Positions 1 through 8,836 of a DNA stretch of 64,000 bases are shown piece after piece (positions within the stretch are counted from its first letter, which is position 1; every line of letters begins with the position of its first letter). Below the pieces are notes generated by a model. The model searched no databases, was not told the DNA's origin, and was given only the letters and a program-made list of their open reading frames with translations. Source of the stretch: Variovorax sp. YR216 (GTDB lineage: Bacteria > Pseudomonadota > Gammaproteobacteria > Burkholderiales > Burkholderiaceae_C); the NCBI RefSeq assembly GCF_900107745.1, contig NZ_FNRO01000024.1, positions 1-64,000 of the forward strand, written 5' to 3'. A program made the translations under genes and the position numbers.

Positions 1-65
1 ACCGAGTGCTCGCGCTCGGTCAAAACTGCCCCGGGCATGCGGTAGGTCGTACTCATGGCTCGCAT
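1..65 (-). CDS. N-terminal fragment, possible alpha/beta hydrolase (leaves window)
   Basis: On the minus strand an ATG at 65, with a second in-frame ATG at 56, opens a reading frame that runs off the left edge of the window. The visible peptide contains STTYRMPGAVLTEREHS. This resembles the start of proline-iminopeptidase-like alpha/beta hydrolases, which often begin with a YRxPGxVLTxHE-type segment. Only about 20 residues are visible, so the family is an inference. The ribosome-binding site is weak. Confidence 0.35.
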   Translation of the reverse strand, partial: MRAMSTTYRMPGAVLTEREHS

Positions 66-241
66 TAGAACCCGAACGTACGCCCGCCTCCGGCGAGACG
101 GCTCGTACTTCATGTCTGCTTGAGGGCCGTGTGCCGTCTCAGCATGCCGGCCCACGATTGGCCACTGAGACTTGTCCTCCGAGGGAAGGGTTTGAAGTCC
201 ATGATGGAATAATCGCGTCAACTATTCGGCGGGAGTCCGAA

Positions 242-2176
242 ATGGCGAAGCTGCACTGGCTTGCAACTGTGCTTGTGCCTCTGGCGACCACCCTGACGGG
301 ATGCAGCGGCGGGGGCAGCAATGACATTGTCAGCGGCAGTCCGACGCCTCCAGCCGGCCTGGTCGAGCGCGACGAATCGCCGATCTATGCCGTGGGCGTT
401 CCGGTCGTCCCGGACACCGTGAGCAACAGCGGGGGCGCCATCACCCGGTGCTCCGTGTCTCCGCCACTGCCTTCTGGCCTGAACCTCGATCCCCAGAACT
501 GCACGATCAGCGGCACCCCGACAGGGGTCAGCCATGCGACGGTGTACACCGTCACCGCGAGCAACGCCGCGGGCAGCACCACGACGCGGGTCGAGATCGA
601 GGTCAAGGATGCGCCCATCGCTCCCGACGGCCTGGACTATCTGGATCGGTCGATCGTCTATCCGGCCAACGCCCCCATCACGCCCAACACGCCCATCAGC
701 ACGGGTGGCGAGATCACGCAATACAGCGTTTCACCTGTACTGCCAGCTGGCCTCGCCATCGACCCGCAGACAGGCGTCATTACCGGCGTCCCTACGGCAG
801 TGACCGCAGCGGCGGTCTACACGGTGACCGGCACCAACAGCGTGGACAGCGTCCAGGCAATGCTGACCATCAAAGTAGCCGCAGTGGCCGTGCCACCGGT
901 CGGCCTCGTCTATGTGGATCACCTGCCCGAATACATCATCGGCGTGCCCATCGCGTACAACGAGCCCGCCTACTCTGGGGGCGAGATCACCCAGTTCTCA
1001 ATCTCCCCCGCGCTGCCGGCAGGATTGAGCCTGAACACGCAGTCAGGGGTCATCAGCGGTACGCCCACTACTGAGCTGGCCCAGACGACGTTCTTCGTGA
1101 CCGCCAGCAACAGCGCCGGCAGCGTCACCGCGCAGATCACTATCACAGTGACCCCGGCTCAGGTCGGCGGATGGCTGCCCGCCGATGCCATGAATCACGG
1201 GCGCTTCCGGCATACAGCCACGCTGTTGCGCGATGGACGCGTCCTGGTGGCAGCAGGAAACAGAAAGCAGGCGCTGTCCTCCGCCGAGTTGTACGACCCA
1301 TCCGCGAACAGTTGGACACGGACGGGCAACCTCGCGCGCAGCAGGCAAGCGCACTCCGCCACACTGCTGCCGGACGGTCGGGTTCTCGTGGCCGGAGGAT
1401 TCGGCACAGGTGGAGGCAATGCGCTTTCTTCGGCGGAACTGTATGACCCGGTCGCGGGTAGCTGGTCGCAGACTGGAAGCCTAGGTCAGCAGCGCGACAG
1501 TCAAACGGCCACGCTGCTACGCGATGGCCGCGTGCTGGTAGCGGGCGGCGAGGGCCAGGGCGGCAGTCTTGGTGCACTGTCTTCTGCCGAACTCTACGAT
1601 CCCGTCACGGGGACCTGGTCGCCGACGGGTAGCCTTGGCCAGCCGCGCAAGCAGCACACCGCCACCCTGCTTCCAGATGGCAGGGTCCTGGTGGCTGGTG
1701 GAGAAGATCGGGGCGGGAGCGCGCTGGCCTCGGCGGAGCTCTATGACCCCGCGACGGGAACCTGGTCGGCGACCGGCAACATGAGCGACGCACGCAACGC
1801 CTATGCCGCCGTACAACTGGCCGACGGCAGGGTGCTCGCAGTTGGAGGATTCGATGGCACGCACGCGCTCGCGACCGCCGAGCTCTACGATCCGGCATCG
1901 AGTACATGGTCGAAGACCGGCAGCCTGCGACAGGCTCGCGACTTCCATACCGCCACGCTCTTGACCAGTGGTCGGGTGCTGGTAGCTGGTGGTACCGATG
2001 GCAGCGACTTGTTCGTGACCGAGTTGTACGCCCCTGCAGCTCAAAGCTGGTCACAGGTCGGGAGTCTCGAGCAACTGCGCGAGCAACACACCGCAACGTT
2101 GCTGCCAGACGGCGGGGTTCTCGCTGCGGGCGGCATCGGACGCGGAATTCTGTCCTACACCGAATTGTTCCACTAG
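242..2176 (+). CDS. Lipoprotein with three Ig-like (He_PIG) domains and seven kelch-type repeats
   Basis: Predicted outer-envelope lipoprotein of 644 residues. The start at 242 is chosen because MAKLHWLATVLVPLATTLTG followed by Cys21 is a clean lipoprotein signal; an in-frame ATG at 131 would put 37 unrelated residues before it. Residues about 40-310 hold three putative Ig (He_PIG) domains, each with a GGxITxxSxSPxLPxGL segment and a SGxPT turn. Residues about 320-644 hold seven kelch-like repeats, each with a core close to HTATLLPDGRVLVAGG followed by ELYDP and W. Seven blades would close a beta-propeller. The likely role is surface carbohydrate or protein binding; no catalytic motif is visible. 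It stands alone, with no operon partner. Confidence 0.8.
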   Translation: MAKLHWLATVLVPLATTLTGCSGGGSNDIVSGSPTPPAGLVERDESPIYAVGVPVVPDTVSNSGGAITRCSVSPPLPSGLNLDPQNCTISGTPTGVSHATVYTVTASNAAGSTTTRVEIEVKDAPIAPDGLDYLDRSIVYPANAPITPNTPISTGGEITQYSVSPVLPAGLAIDPQTGVITGVPTAVTAAAVYTVTGTNSVDSVQAMLTIKVAAVAVPPVGLVYVDHLPEYIIGVPIAYNEPAYSGGEITQFSISPALPAGLSLNTQSGVISGTPTTELAQTTFFVTASNSAGSVTAQITITVTPAQVGGWLPADAMNHGRFRHTATLLRDGRVLVAAGNRKQALSSAELYDPSANSWTRTGNLARSRQAHSATLLPDGRVLVAGGFGTGGGNALSSAELYDPVAGSWSQTGSLGQQRDSQTATLLRDGRVLVAGGEGQGGSLGALSSAELYDPVTGTWSPTGSLGQPRKQHTATLLPDGRVLVAGGEDRGGSALASAELYDPATGTWSATGNMSDARNAYAAVQLADGRVLAVGGFDGTHALATAELYDPASSTWSKTGSLRQARDFHTATLLTSGRVLVAGGTDGSDLFVTELYAPAAQSWSQVGSLEQLREQHTATLLPDGGVLAAGGIGRGILSYTELFH

Positions 2177-2918
2177 CTCGAGGGCGGGCGACGCTGGCGA
2201 GCTTCCGCTCCGTTCTCGTTTCAATAGCAAGCGAAGACTTGACACGACAACTGAGCCAAGGCGGGAGTCGTTCGCAGCGAAAGCGACCAGTGGTGTAAGA
2301 ACGCCATCGGTCGTTCTCGGCGCGCGGCGTAGAGGTGCTCCACGGCCAATTGCAAAACAGTTGAAAGGCGATGCACTTGCCGAGGTCACGGCTGCGGTCT
2401 TGGACGCGCTGGGAGCTGAGACCTTCAAGCAATCGACCTCACGCGATACCCGCTGTCGTCTGAAGCGCATGCGCATGAAGACGGGAGACAGGATGAAGGG
2501 CCGCTCACAGTCTCGAAAACGACCTGCAATGCGACTTGACTGATCAAACCATCTGGAGATGGAACCCTCATGTTTCCGAGGGTTGGAGACGAGCGGCGAC
2601 TGACCTGCGCCGACGGTTCACGCCGCGCCCACCGCTGCCTTCACCCGCTGCGGAAAACGCCATCGACGCAGCACTTGTTGGCGCTATCACCTTCGCGATG
2701 GTAGAGCCGGTCGTGATCGGCGTTGGCAATTAAACGATGAAATGCCCACCGAAGCAGTCTTACGACGACATCAAAATCCGACCGGCTTCGTCAGTTCCTG
2801 GGACACGGCGCTGTCGCCATGAACGAGTGAGCCGGCCGGCCAGCGCGTTGGCTGCACAATGCCACCGCGGCGCGGCCTCATCGGCCGTGCAGGACTTGAA
2901 CCATTGAGGAGCCTCACG
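2177..2918. other. Gene-poor interval
   Basis: No recognisable gene was found. Two adjacent hairpins occur at 2549-2562 (CCATCT/AGATGG) and 2563-2584 (AACCCTC/GAGGGTT), but no U-tract follows them. Short open frames here on both strands give no family that I recognise. Confidence 0.4.
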
Positions 2919-3638
2919 ATGCATGCTGACGACTTCAAAAGCCCCTCGGTCACCAGGCTGCGCGAGGACTTGGCGCTGGCCCTTCGCGCCGCCTCCCACC
3001 ATGGCTTGGCCGAAGGCGTCTGCAACCACTTCAGCGTGGAACTGCCCGATGGCAGCGGCCGCTTCCTGCTCAACCCGCGCGGCCTGCTTTGGTCGGAGGT
3101 GCAGGCCGACGACGTCGTCATGGTGGACGTACATGGCGAGCGCCTGGCGGGCCGCCACTCTGTGGAGCCCACGGCCATGTTCATCCACGCAGCCATCCAC
3201 CGCCTGTGCGGCAAGGCCGTGGTGCTACACACCCACATGCCCTACTCGACCGCACTGACGTTGACTGAGGACGGCATGCTGGACAGCTGCCTGTCGCAGA
3301 ACGCCATGCGCTTTCATGGCCGCGTGGCGTTGGACGCCGAGTACAACGGCCTGGCGCTGGACAACGCCGAGGGCGAGCGCATCGCGCGCGCCATGCAGGG
3401 AGCCGATGTGGCCTTCCTCGCCAACCATGGCGTAGTGGTTTGCGGTGAGCGCATCGACTACGCCTACGACGACCTCTACTACCTGGAGCGCGCGTGCATG
3501 GCCCAGGTGCTCGCGCAATCCACAGGCCGGCCGCTGCGCCGCGCCGATCCCGAACTGGTCGCGCGCGTCTGCGAGCAGACGCTGGGCGAGCGACTGCAGT
3601 CCGAACTGTTCTTTGAGGCCTTGCGGCGCCAGCTTTGA
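2919..3638 (+). CDS. Class II aldolase/adducin family protein
   Basis: Predicted cytoplasmic class II (zinc) aldolase-type enzyme of 239 residues, related to fuculose-phosphate aldolase and ribulose-5-phosphate epimerase. These act on sugar phosphates or small hydroxy-acids; the substrate here is unknown. Zinc ligands fit His104 and His106 in LHTHMPYS and His170 in LANHGVVV, and Glu83 in VEPTAMFIH matches the catalytic acid position. The N-terminal LRAASHHGLAEGVCNHFSV segment is typical of the family. The start at 2919 is preceded by TTGAGGAG at good spacing; an in-frame ATG at 2859 lacks such a site. Length is normal and it has no close partner. Confidence 0.85.
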   Translation: MHADDFKSPSVTRLREDLALALRAASHHGLAEGVCNHFSVELPDGSGRFLLNPRGLLWSEVQADDVVMVDVHGERLAGRHSVEPTAMFIHAAIHRLCGKAVVLHTHMPYSTALTLTEDGMLDSCLSQNAMRFHGRVALDAEYNGLALDNAEGERIARAMQGADVAFLANHGVVVCGERIDYAYDDLYYLERACMAQVLAQSTGRPLRRADPELVARVCEQTLGERLQSELFFEALRRQL

Positions 3639-3661
3639 CCTCCTAGCCTGCTGGACGTAGC

Positions 3662-3940
3662 AAAGCATCGTTAGCTTCGTTCACGGACCGCGCAGGTTTC
3701 ATCGAAATTGGGCAGGATATTCGCACCAGGACCGGGGCCAAGCATGGCAGCAGGGCCTCCGCGGGCGAGAAGCCGGGCGGCGGAGCCGGGATGCAGGTTG
3801 AAGTCACCGCCGCCGTGTTTACGGTTGACAAGAAGAAGCACATGATTACGCTGCGCGGGACGGAGTACGAGGTCGAACTGGAGGTGGGCGACCAGGTCCA
3901 TGCGATCTACACCGAGGGAGTGGTGCTCTCGATGGATTGA
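3662..3940 (+). pseudogene. C-terminal remnant of a secreted beta-rich protein
   Basis: A frame open from 3647 to the stop at 3938-3940 lacks any ATG until 3791. Its last 49 codons read VEVTAAVFTVDKKKHMITL, then a segment rich in Glu/Val, then a VGDQVHAIYTEGVVLSMD end. That alternation matches the C-terminal domain of small exported proteins of the type TVEATVxAVDxKxRTVTL...VGDxVxxxYTEAxAL. The signal peptide and first half are missing and the middle is shortened, so it is probably a gene remnant. A short functional gene starting at 3791 cannot be excluded. Confidence 0.4.
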
Positions 3941-4061
3941 CGTGTCGGATCGGGACGTTCGGCAAATCCTTGGCGTCGCAGATCTCAATTGAAAGAGTTG
4001 TTCTCCGGCGAAAACAGGGGACGCCGGGCTTGAATCCATCCGCTCATTGGAGGAATTTCAG

Positions 4062-4835
4062 ATGAAACTCGGACCACGTGCTGCGGCCGCGCTGGCCCTT
4101 TCGCTGGTGGCATCGGTCGTTGGCGCCCAGCAGGCTGCACCGGCGGGCACGGCGCCGTCGGCACCGAACCCCATCGACCCGGCTTCGATCCAGGCGCTCA
4201 AGGACATGGGGGCCTATCTTCAGACGCTGGATCGTTTCCAGACAACGACCTCGCTGACGGGCGAGCGTGTCCTCAAGGACGGCCAGAAGCTGATGCACAT
4301 GGCATCGGCAAAGGTGGACGCACAGCGCCCCAACAAGCTGCGCGCCCGGATGTGGAGCGCCCGCTCGGAGCGCGAGCTCGTCTATGACGGGAAGACGGTC
4401 ACCCTCTATTCGCCCGCTCAGAAGTACTACTCGACGGTCGAGTTCTCGGAGCCCGTCAGCGCGCTCATCGACAAGCTCGAGGAGCGGTACGCCGTCCAGA
4501 TCCCCATGTCCGACCTGTTCACGTGGGGCACGCCCGCAGCACCGGTCGACGCGATCGAGTCGGCGATGAACGCCGGTCAGGACTTCGTCGCGGGCACGCT
4601 GTGCGACCATTACGCCTTCCGCCAGAACGGTTTCGACTGGCAGATCTGGATCGCCACCGGCGCCCAGCCCTTGCCACGCAAGGTCGTGATCACCAACCTC
4701 GGCGACGAGGCGAGACCGCAATCCGTGAGCGTGATCGACTGGAACCTGAAGCCCGCCTTCAACGAATCGACATTTCGGTTCGTTCCGCCCAAGGGGGCCA
4801 CCAGGATCGAACTCATCCCCGTGAAGGCCAAGTAG
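4062..4835 (+). CDS. DUF2092 family periplasmic protein
   Basis: Exported protein of 257 residues in the DUF2092 family, which shares a LolA/LppX-like fold expected to bind lipids or hydrophobic ligands in the periplasm. The start at 4062 follows a GGAGG box at 4049-4053. A signal peptide runs to about residue 22 (ASVVGAQQ). Family features include ALKDMGAYLQTLDRF near residue 50, LRARMWSARSERELVYDGK, an AxxKYYSTV segment, and a single Cys in AGTLCDHYAF. The next gene starts one base after its stop, so the two are probably co-transcribed and act together. Function is not established for this family. Confidence 0.85.
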   Translation: MKLGPRAAAALALSLVASVVGAQQAAPAGTAPSAPNPIDPASIQALKDMGAYLQTLDRFQTTTSLTGERVLKDGQKLMHMASAKVDAQRPNKLRARMWSARSERELVYDGKTVTLYSPAQKYYSTVEFSEPVSALIDKLEERYAVQIPMSDLFTWGTPAAPVDAIESAMNAGQDFVAGTLCDHYAFRQNGFDWQIWIATGAQPLPRKVVITNLGDEARPQSVSVIDWNLKPAFNESTFRFVPPKGATRIELIPVKAK

Positions 4836-5396
4836 GTGAACATGATGACGAACACATTCAGCGAGAGGTTGGCGGTTCCATTGGCCGCCCTGCTCCTGGC
4901 CGGATTCGCGTGGACTCCTGCGGCGCACGCCCTGGGTGAGCGCGGGGGCGGCGGCCGCGCGCAGGCGGCAGGCGCCGGTGCGCGCGCCAATGCAGCAGGC
5001 GGCGGAGGCCGGCAGGCCGTGCAGGCCAACAGCGCCCGGGCCGACGCGCGGACGAACGATGTGCGCAGCACCAGCGTGAACAACGTCAACAGCCGGAACA
5101 CCAACGTCAATGCCAGTCGCAACACCAACGTCAACGCGAGCCGCAACGTCAACGTAAACGTGAGCGGCAACAACTGCTGCGGCAACGGCTGGGACAACGA
5201 CTACCACCCGGTCGCGGGCGCGATGGCGGTGGCGGGTGCCGTCGCAGTCACTTCGGCGGTGGTAGGCTCGATCGTCAACACCGTGCCGCCGAGCTGCGTC
5301 CCCGTCAACTACGGTGGCATGGTCTATCAGCAGTGCGGCAGCCAGTGGTATCAGCCGCAGGGATCCCAGTACGTCGTGGTCAATCCGCCCTATTGA
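4836..5396 (+). CDS. Asn-rich secreted protein, partner of the DUF2092 gene
   Basis: Exported protein of 186 residues starting at GTG 4836, immediately after the upstream stop; ATG at 4842 is the alternative. A signal peptide ends near AAHALG. Residues about 38-75 are Gly/Ala/Arg-rich. Residues 80-115 form an Asn-rich tandem repeat with units like NTNVNASR. Residues about 125-150 form a hydrophobic segment (AGAMAVAGAVAVTSAVVGSI). The C-terminus has two Cys in PPSCVPVNYGGMVYQQCG and is Tyr/Gln-rich. This layout recurs beside DUF2092 genes in beta-proteobacteria as I recall, but no function is known. Confidence 0.7.
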   Translation: MNMMTNTFSERLAVPLAALLLAGFAWTPAAHALGERGGGGRAQAAGAGARANAAGGGGRQAVQANSARADARTNDVRSTSVNNVNSRNTNVNASRNTNVNASRNVNVNVSGNNCCGNGWDNDYHPVAGAMAVAGAVAVTSAVVGSIVNTVPPSCVPVNYGGMVYQQCGSQWYQPQGSQYVVVNPPY

Positions 5397-5567
5397 CTTC
5401 CTCATCGGGCTCGCGCACGTGAGCTTGTCATAGGTCCAGGTGTCGCCCGGGTTAAACATCGGCGCAGGCTCTCCGTCCTGCGCCGATGCGAATCCCGATA
5501 GGCCGGACATGACCGACCAGAAGACCACCGTCCCGCTCGTGCTGTAGGATGCATCGCGCACCTCCAT
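5397..5567 (-). pseudogene. N-terminal remnant of an exported protein
   Basis: On the minus strand a frame from ATG 5567 reads through a signal-peptide-like segment (VVFWSVMSGLSGFASAQDG) into PMFNPGDTWTYDKLT. The PGDTWTY turn is typical just after the signal peptide of secreted proteins of about 200-250 residues in Burkholderiales. The similarity stops abruptly near 5400, at the end of the convergent Asn-rich gene, and the frame then continues only as antisense of that gene. I read it as a gene truncated by a deletion. Confidence 0.35.
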
Positions 5568-5743
5568 GTTGCACCGGCTTGAACGGCGCTGTCCCGGTGT
5601 TACGCGTCCATCCCCGAATTCGGGATGCCTTTGCGGGCCAGCGCGCGTCCCTTGTTCCTCAAAGCGTCAGAGGGTATCAATGGGACACGTTGGGCCAGCC
5701 GGTTCGATGCCCGATAGTCCGCGCCTCCGTTCTGCCCGGCAAC

Positions 5744-6967
5744 TCAAGGCCTGAACCAACTGTTGCCAACCACGAGATACACTGCCGTCGTGCCGGGACT
5801 TCGGGCCACATCGACACCGACGTCCAGACCAAACTTTCGCGAGATGTTGTAGCGAATACCAAATCCTCCGCTGGTGACGTCCTTTGTCGATGTGGTGTTT
5901 TCGCGCTCCGTTCGGGTCGCCCCGTACCCGCCGAACGCGACGCCGCTCCAACGACCTTCCAAGCGAAGGCGCGCCTCGAATTCGACTGACGCCATCTGCT
6001 CGCCTTGGTAGCGCATCGCAGGCACGCCGCGAAGTTGAATGAAAGGCCGCAGGAAGAATGGCGTCCCTTTGGACGACCATGCGTAGTTGCCTCTGGCGCC
6101 GAGTATGGTGTCCCTGGACAACGGCAGCCATCCCATCGCAACCTGCTGGAAACGCTCGAAGTCGTCGCTCGAGCCCAGGGCCTCTCTGGCGGCCAAGTAG
6201 GAGGTCTCGGCATAGACGCCACGCGTGGGCGTGAAGATGTTGTCGCGTGTATCGAACTCGAGGATGGCCGTTGGCGCGGAGACCCGGACCTGGATGCGCC
6301 CGGGTGCATTCGGCAACAGCGGTTCGTTACGCAGCGTCGAATCGACTTCGGCAAACACATAGCGCATTCCCAGCGCCCATGGCGACTTGGGAGCCAACTG
6401 CCAGTTGAGCTGTGCGACTGCGCCTGAAAACTCCAGCGAGTAGCTCACTTTCTGGTCGACCGAGGAAAGCCCGGAGCCCACGCCGTAGAAGTCGAGGTTG
6501 ACCTTCCCGGTCGCGGCTCCAACCAGGGTGCGCAAACGACCATCCATCCATCGACTGGCATCGCCCGCAAATGCGCCCTGCGTCCCATTCTCAGTCGCGA
6601 AGGCACCGAGGCCAGAAATGTTGGGCCGTGCCCAGCCTTCGGCGCCTTCTTCCCGACGCGGTCGAAGGAACATCCCCGCAAGACCTGCACCGTAGCCCAC
6701 CGCTGGCTCGGTCACGATGATGGGCACTGGCAGGAAGCCGAAGGGATGCTCGAGAAAATCGGTGAGATCGAATTGACCATCTTCAGGATCGCGGAACCGT
6801 CGGGTGGTCTTGGGCGAGGAACCTTGCCGCGATGACTGCTGCCCCACCGTGTCGTCTTGAGGAGGTTGCGACCTATCCTGCGCTGAGGCTGGTTTCCATG
6901 CGCCGAGAGCCATTGCACACGATGCCGAGACGAACAGGGCACACGCGAAGCGAGGTGGAGGGCTCAA
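5744..6967 (-). CDS. Outer-membrane beta-barrel, surface-antigen (BamA/TamA-like) family
   Basis: Outer-membrane protein of 407 residues with a signal peptide (cleaved near ASAQDR). The FGFLPVPIIVTEPAVGYGAG segment at about residues 75-95 is typical of BamA/TamA-type Bac_surface_Ag barrels without POTRA domains. The rest consists of alternating amphipathic strands, with LEFDTRDNIFTPTRG near residue 240. The extreme C-terminus is WFRP, where most barrel proteins end in Phe. POTRA domains are absent, so it is unlikely to be an assembly factor. It may be a small pore or lipid-processing barrel. It stands alone between divergent and convergent genes. Confidence 0.75.
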   Translation of the reverse strand: MSPPPRFACALFVSASCAMALGAWKPASAQDRSQPPQDDTVGQQSSRQGSSPKTTRRFRDPEDGQFDLTDFLEHPFGFLPVPIIVTEPAVGYGAGLAGMFLRPRREEGAEGWARPNISGLGAFATENGTQGAFAGDASRWMDGRLRTLVGAATGKVNLDFYGVGSGLSSVDQKVSYSLEFSGAVAQLNWQLAPKSPWALGMRYVFAEVDSTLRNEPLLPNAPGRIQVRVSAPTAILEFDTRDNIFTPTRGVYAETSYLAAREALGSSDDFERFQQVAMGWLPLSRDTILGARGNYAWSSKGTPFFLRPFIQLRGVPAMRYQGEQMASVEFEARLRLEGRWSGVAFGGYGATRTERENTTSTKDVTSGGFGIRYNISRKFGLDVGVDVARSPGTTAVYLVVGNSWFRP

Positions 6968-7031
6968 GACTTTGGACAGCGATTCAGGAAAGAGGCAGGC
7001 CTCACCCAGACGACGCGACTGAGCGCGCCCC

Positions 7032-7592
7032 CTAGTTCAGGTCCTTGTCCTTCCAGACCTTTGAGCCTCCGAGCGCGACTCCCGCCTGAAGGCCGGCCTT
7101 GGTCAGCACATATGCATTGCCGCCCGTAAAAGCGATGGCGCCCGCCTTGACATTCGCTTCGTCCTTGCCGGTGCCTGCGCCCGCACCCGCGCCGACAGAG
7201 GCATCCCAGCCGTTGTCGACGAAGTCGGCCATTGCCTTGGCGTCCTTGAAGATGAACAGATAGCGGGTATCGGAGGCCCCGACCTGCAGGCCCGCGCTCG
7301 CCTGCGCGATGCTCATGTACGTGTCCTTCTTGGCCTTGCTGTCGTGCGCTATGCCCTTCCCTCCAGCCCCGCCAAGGCCGAAGCTCAAACCGTAGGTCGT
7401 GAACACGGCGTAACCGGGTGCCTTGCTGACCGCGTCTTTGATCTTGGGGTCGGCCTTGTAGAAGTCCTGAAGTGCATGCATGGCCTTCGCCTTCACCTCG
7501 GCCTGGTGCTTGGCCTTGTCCTGCGCGTATGCGCCGGTGGCCAACAATGCGGTCAGGGCAGTACTGACGATGAGCATCTTGCGACGTTTCAC
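7032..7592 (-). CDS. YSC84-related (SYLF-type) exported protein
   Basis: Exported protein of 186 residues with an N-terminal signal (ALTALLATGAYAQD). The body matches the YSC84/SYLF lipid-binding domain: KAPGYAVFTTYGLSFGLGGAGG near residue 60, a DTRYLFIF strand, a Gly/Ala-rich AGAGAGTG segment, and a C-terminal NAYVLTKAGLQAGVALGG. Eukaryotic members bind phosphoinositides; in bacteria the role is unknown but the protein is probably periplasmic. A strong GGAGAA-type ribosome-binding site precedes the start. It is transcribed alone and is followed by the outer-membrane barrel gene on the same strand, 64 bases downstream. Confidence 0.8.
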   Translation of the reverse strand: MKRRKMLIVSTALTALLATGAYAQDKAKHQAEVKAKAMHALQDFYKADPKIKDAVSKAPGYAVFTTYGLSFGLGGAGGKGIAHDSKAKKDTYMSIAQASAGLQVGASDTRYLFIFKDAKAMADFVDNGWDASVGAGAGAGTGKDEANVKAGAIAFTGGNAYVLTKAGLQAGVALGGSKVWKDKDLN

Positions 7593-7914
7593 AGCGTTCT
7601 CCTTTTCAACGAGTCATGAGACCTCAGCATATGGGCGTCAGGCTCGCATGCCCCTCTGCCCCTCTTCCCCTTGTATGAGGCGGCCGAATATTGACACGAT
7701 CCGATGATCTTTACTATCCATCGGCACCTCGAATGCCTGTTTCGTCAGAAGCCCGCCCTTTGGTATTGCTCTATCTGGCACGCGTAAGTGCCGGGTTGAG
7801 TTGAACACACCGAATAGCTCCGAGGTTGAGTGCTTGCGCAGCCGGCCAAGACGCAGAGAAAAATTGCACTCGCCATCAACTTCAAGAGCGTCCCCTGTCA
7901 ACCTGGCCTGATGT
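7593..7914. other. Gene-free interval
   Basis: No gene recognised. It should contain the promoter of the minus-strand YSC84-type gene, but no clear -35/-10 pair was identified. Confidence 0.4.
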
Positions 7915-8811
7915 TCAAGGCGCCTCGACCTTGCTCCAGGACGAATCCGGGTTGAAGACCTTCATCTGACCCGCGATCGTCGCGCTCTGCGGCCCCAGAT
8001 CCTTCTGATAGAGCGCGCCATCGTGGCTGATCATGAAGCTGGTCACACCCGTGTCCCCATAGTGGATGGGCCAGGCCACCAAGGCGAAACCCGCGCGCAT
8101 GCGGTTTCCGATGATGTAGTCGTAGGCGCCCCCTGGCGCGTCCTTGCCCTGAGCCGTCAGGATCTTGTAGTGGTAGCCATGGTAGCCCTCACCGGGTTTC
8201 ACGGAACTGAAGCGTGGTCCGAGCGGGCTTTCGCCTTGCGCATCCGCCGGCCAATACAGGCCATCACGCCGGCCCGGCGTACTGGCGAGCTTTTGCGCGT
8301 AGGAGAGAACACCATCGCCGTCCCGGTCACGTTGGGCATATTCCTTTTGCGCGTCAAAGTAGGCCAGCACGGCCTGCATGGCGGACAGTTCATTGCGTCC
8401 GATGCGCCGCGTCTGCATCTCGTCTTCGCCGGCGCGTGGGTCGAAATGCCAGTACCCGCTTCTAAGCACGAGCGGGATTGGCAGGGTCCATCCGACATCT
8501 CCGACGGACAGAGCGGCCTTGCCTTGTCCGTTCGATACCACGCCGTGCTTCTTGTCCCAGGCGGCAAGGAAGGTCTGCAATTCGTCCTGACCGATGTCGT
8601 CACGTGGGATAAAACGCTTCCAATCCCGGCCAAGCACCCTCTCGAGCGCCTTTGCATCATTGTTTGCAATGGCATCGCGAAATGCCTGCGCGGCCGCTTC
8701 GGCACTGGAGAAAGGCTGCTGCGCACTGGCGACGAGCGGGATGAGCAGCGCCCCGACCAGGCCGGCAACGGGGGGGAACCAGACATGGGTTCGACAGGTT
8801 GGAATACTCAT
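7915..8811 (-). CDS. DUF2950 family periplasmic protein
   Basis: Exported protein of 298 residues in the DUF2950 family. The start at 8811 is preceded by AGAGG and gives a signal peptide ending at VASAQQ. The same frame stays open far upstream, but only as antisense of the next gene. Family features: QPFSSAEAAAQAFRDAIANN, DDIGQDELQTFLAAW, a central YAQRDRDGDGVLSYAQ segment that looks like a calcium-binding DxDxDG loop, and a C-terminal PGGAYDYIIGNRMRAGFALV and MISHDGALYQKDLG. The gene lies 25 bases behind the DUF3300 gene, its usual partner in Burkholderiales. Function is unknown; an envelope role is inferred. Confidence 0.85.
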   Translation of the reverse strand: MSIPTCRTHVWFPPVAGLVGALLIPLVASAQQPFSSAEAAAQAFRDAIANNDAKALERVLGRDWKRFIPRDDIGQDELQTFLAAWDKKHGVVSNGQGKAALSVGDVGWTLPIPLVLRSGYWHFDPRAGEDEMQTRRIGRNELSAMQAVLAYFDAQKEYAQRDRDGDGVLSYAQKLASTPGRRDGLYWPADAQGESPLGPRFSSVKPGEGYHGYHYKILTAQGKDAPGGAYDYIIGNRMRAGFALVAWPIHYGDTGVTSFMISHDGALYQKDLGPQSATIAGQMKVFNPDSSWSKVEAP

Positions 8812-8836
8812 GGTCAACGCCTCTCTTGTTCGGGAC

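Noticed and set aside
2549..2584. Two tandem hairpins as a terminator of the kelch lipoprotein gene
   Set aside because: They lie 370 bases after the stop and have no U-tract.
4044..5567. Long minus-strand frame opposite the DUF2092 and Asn-rich genes
   Set aside because: Except for its first 55 or so codons, it is antisense to two well-supported genes and has Val/Asp/Arg/Gly-biased shadow composition. Only the 5397-5567 part was kept, as a remnant.
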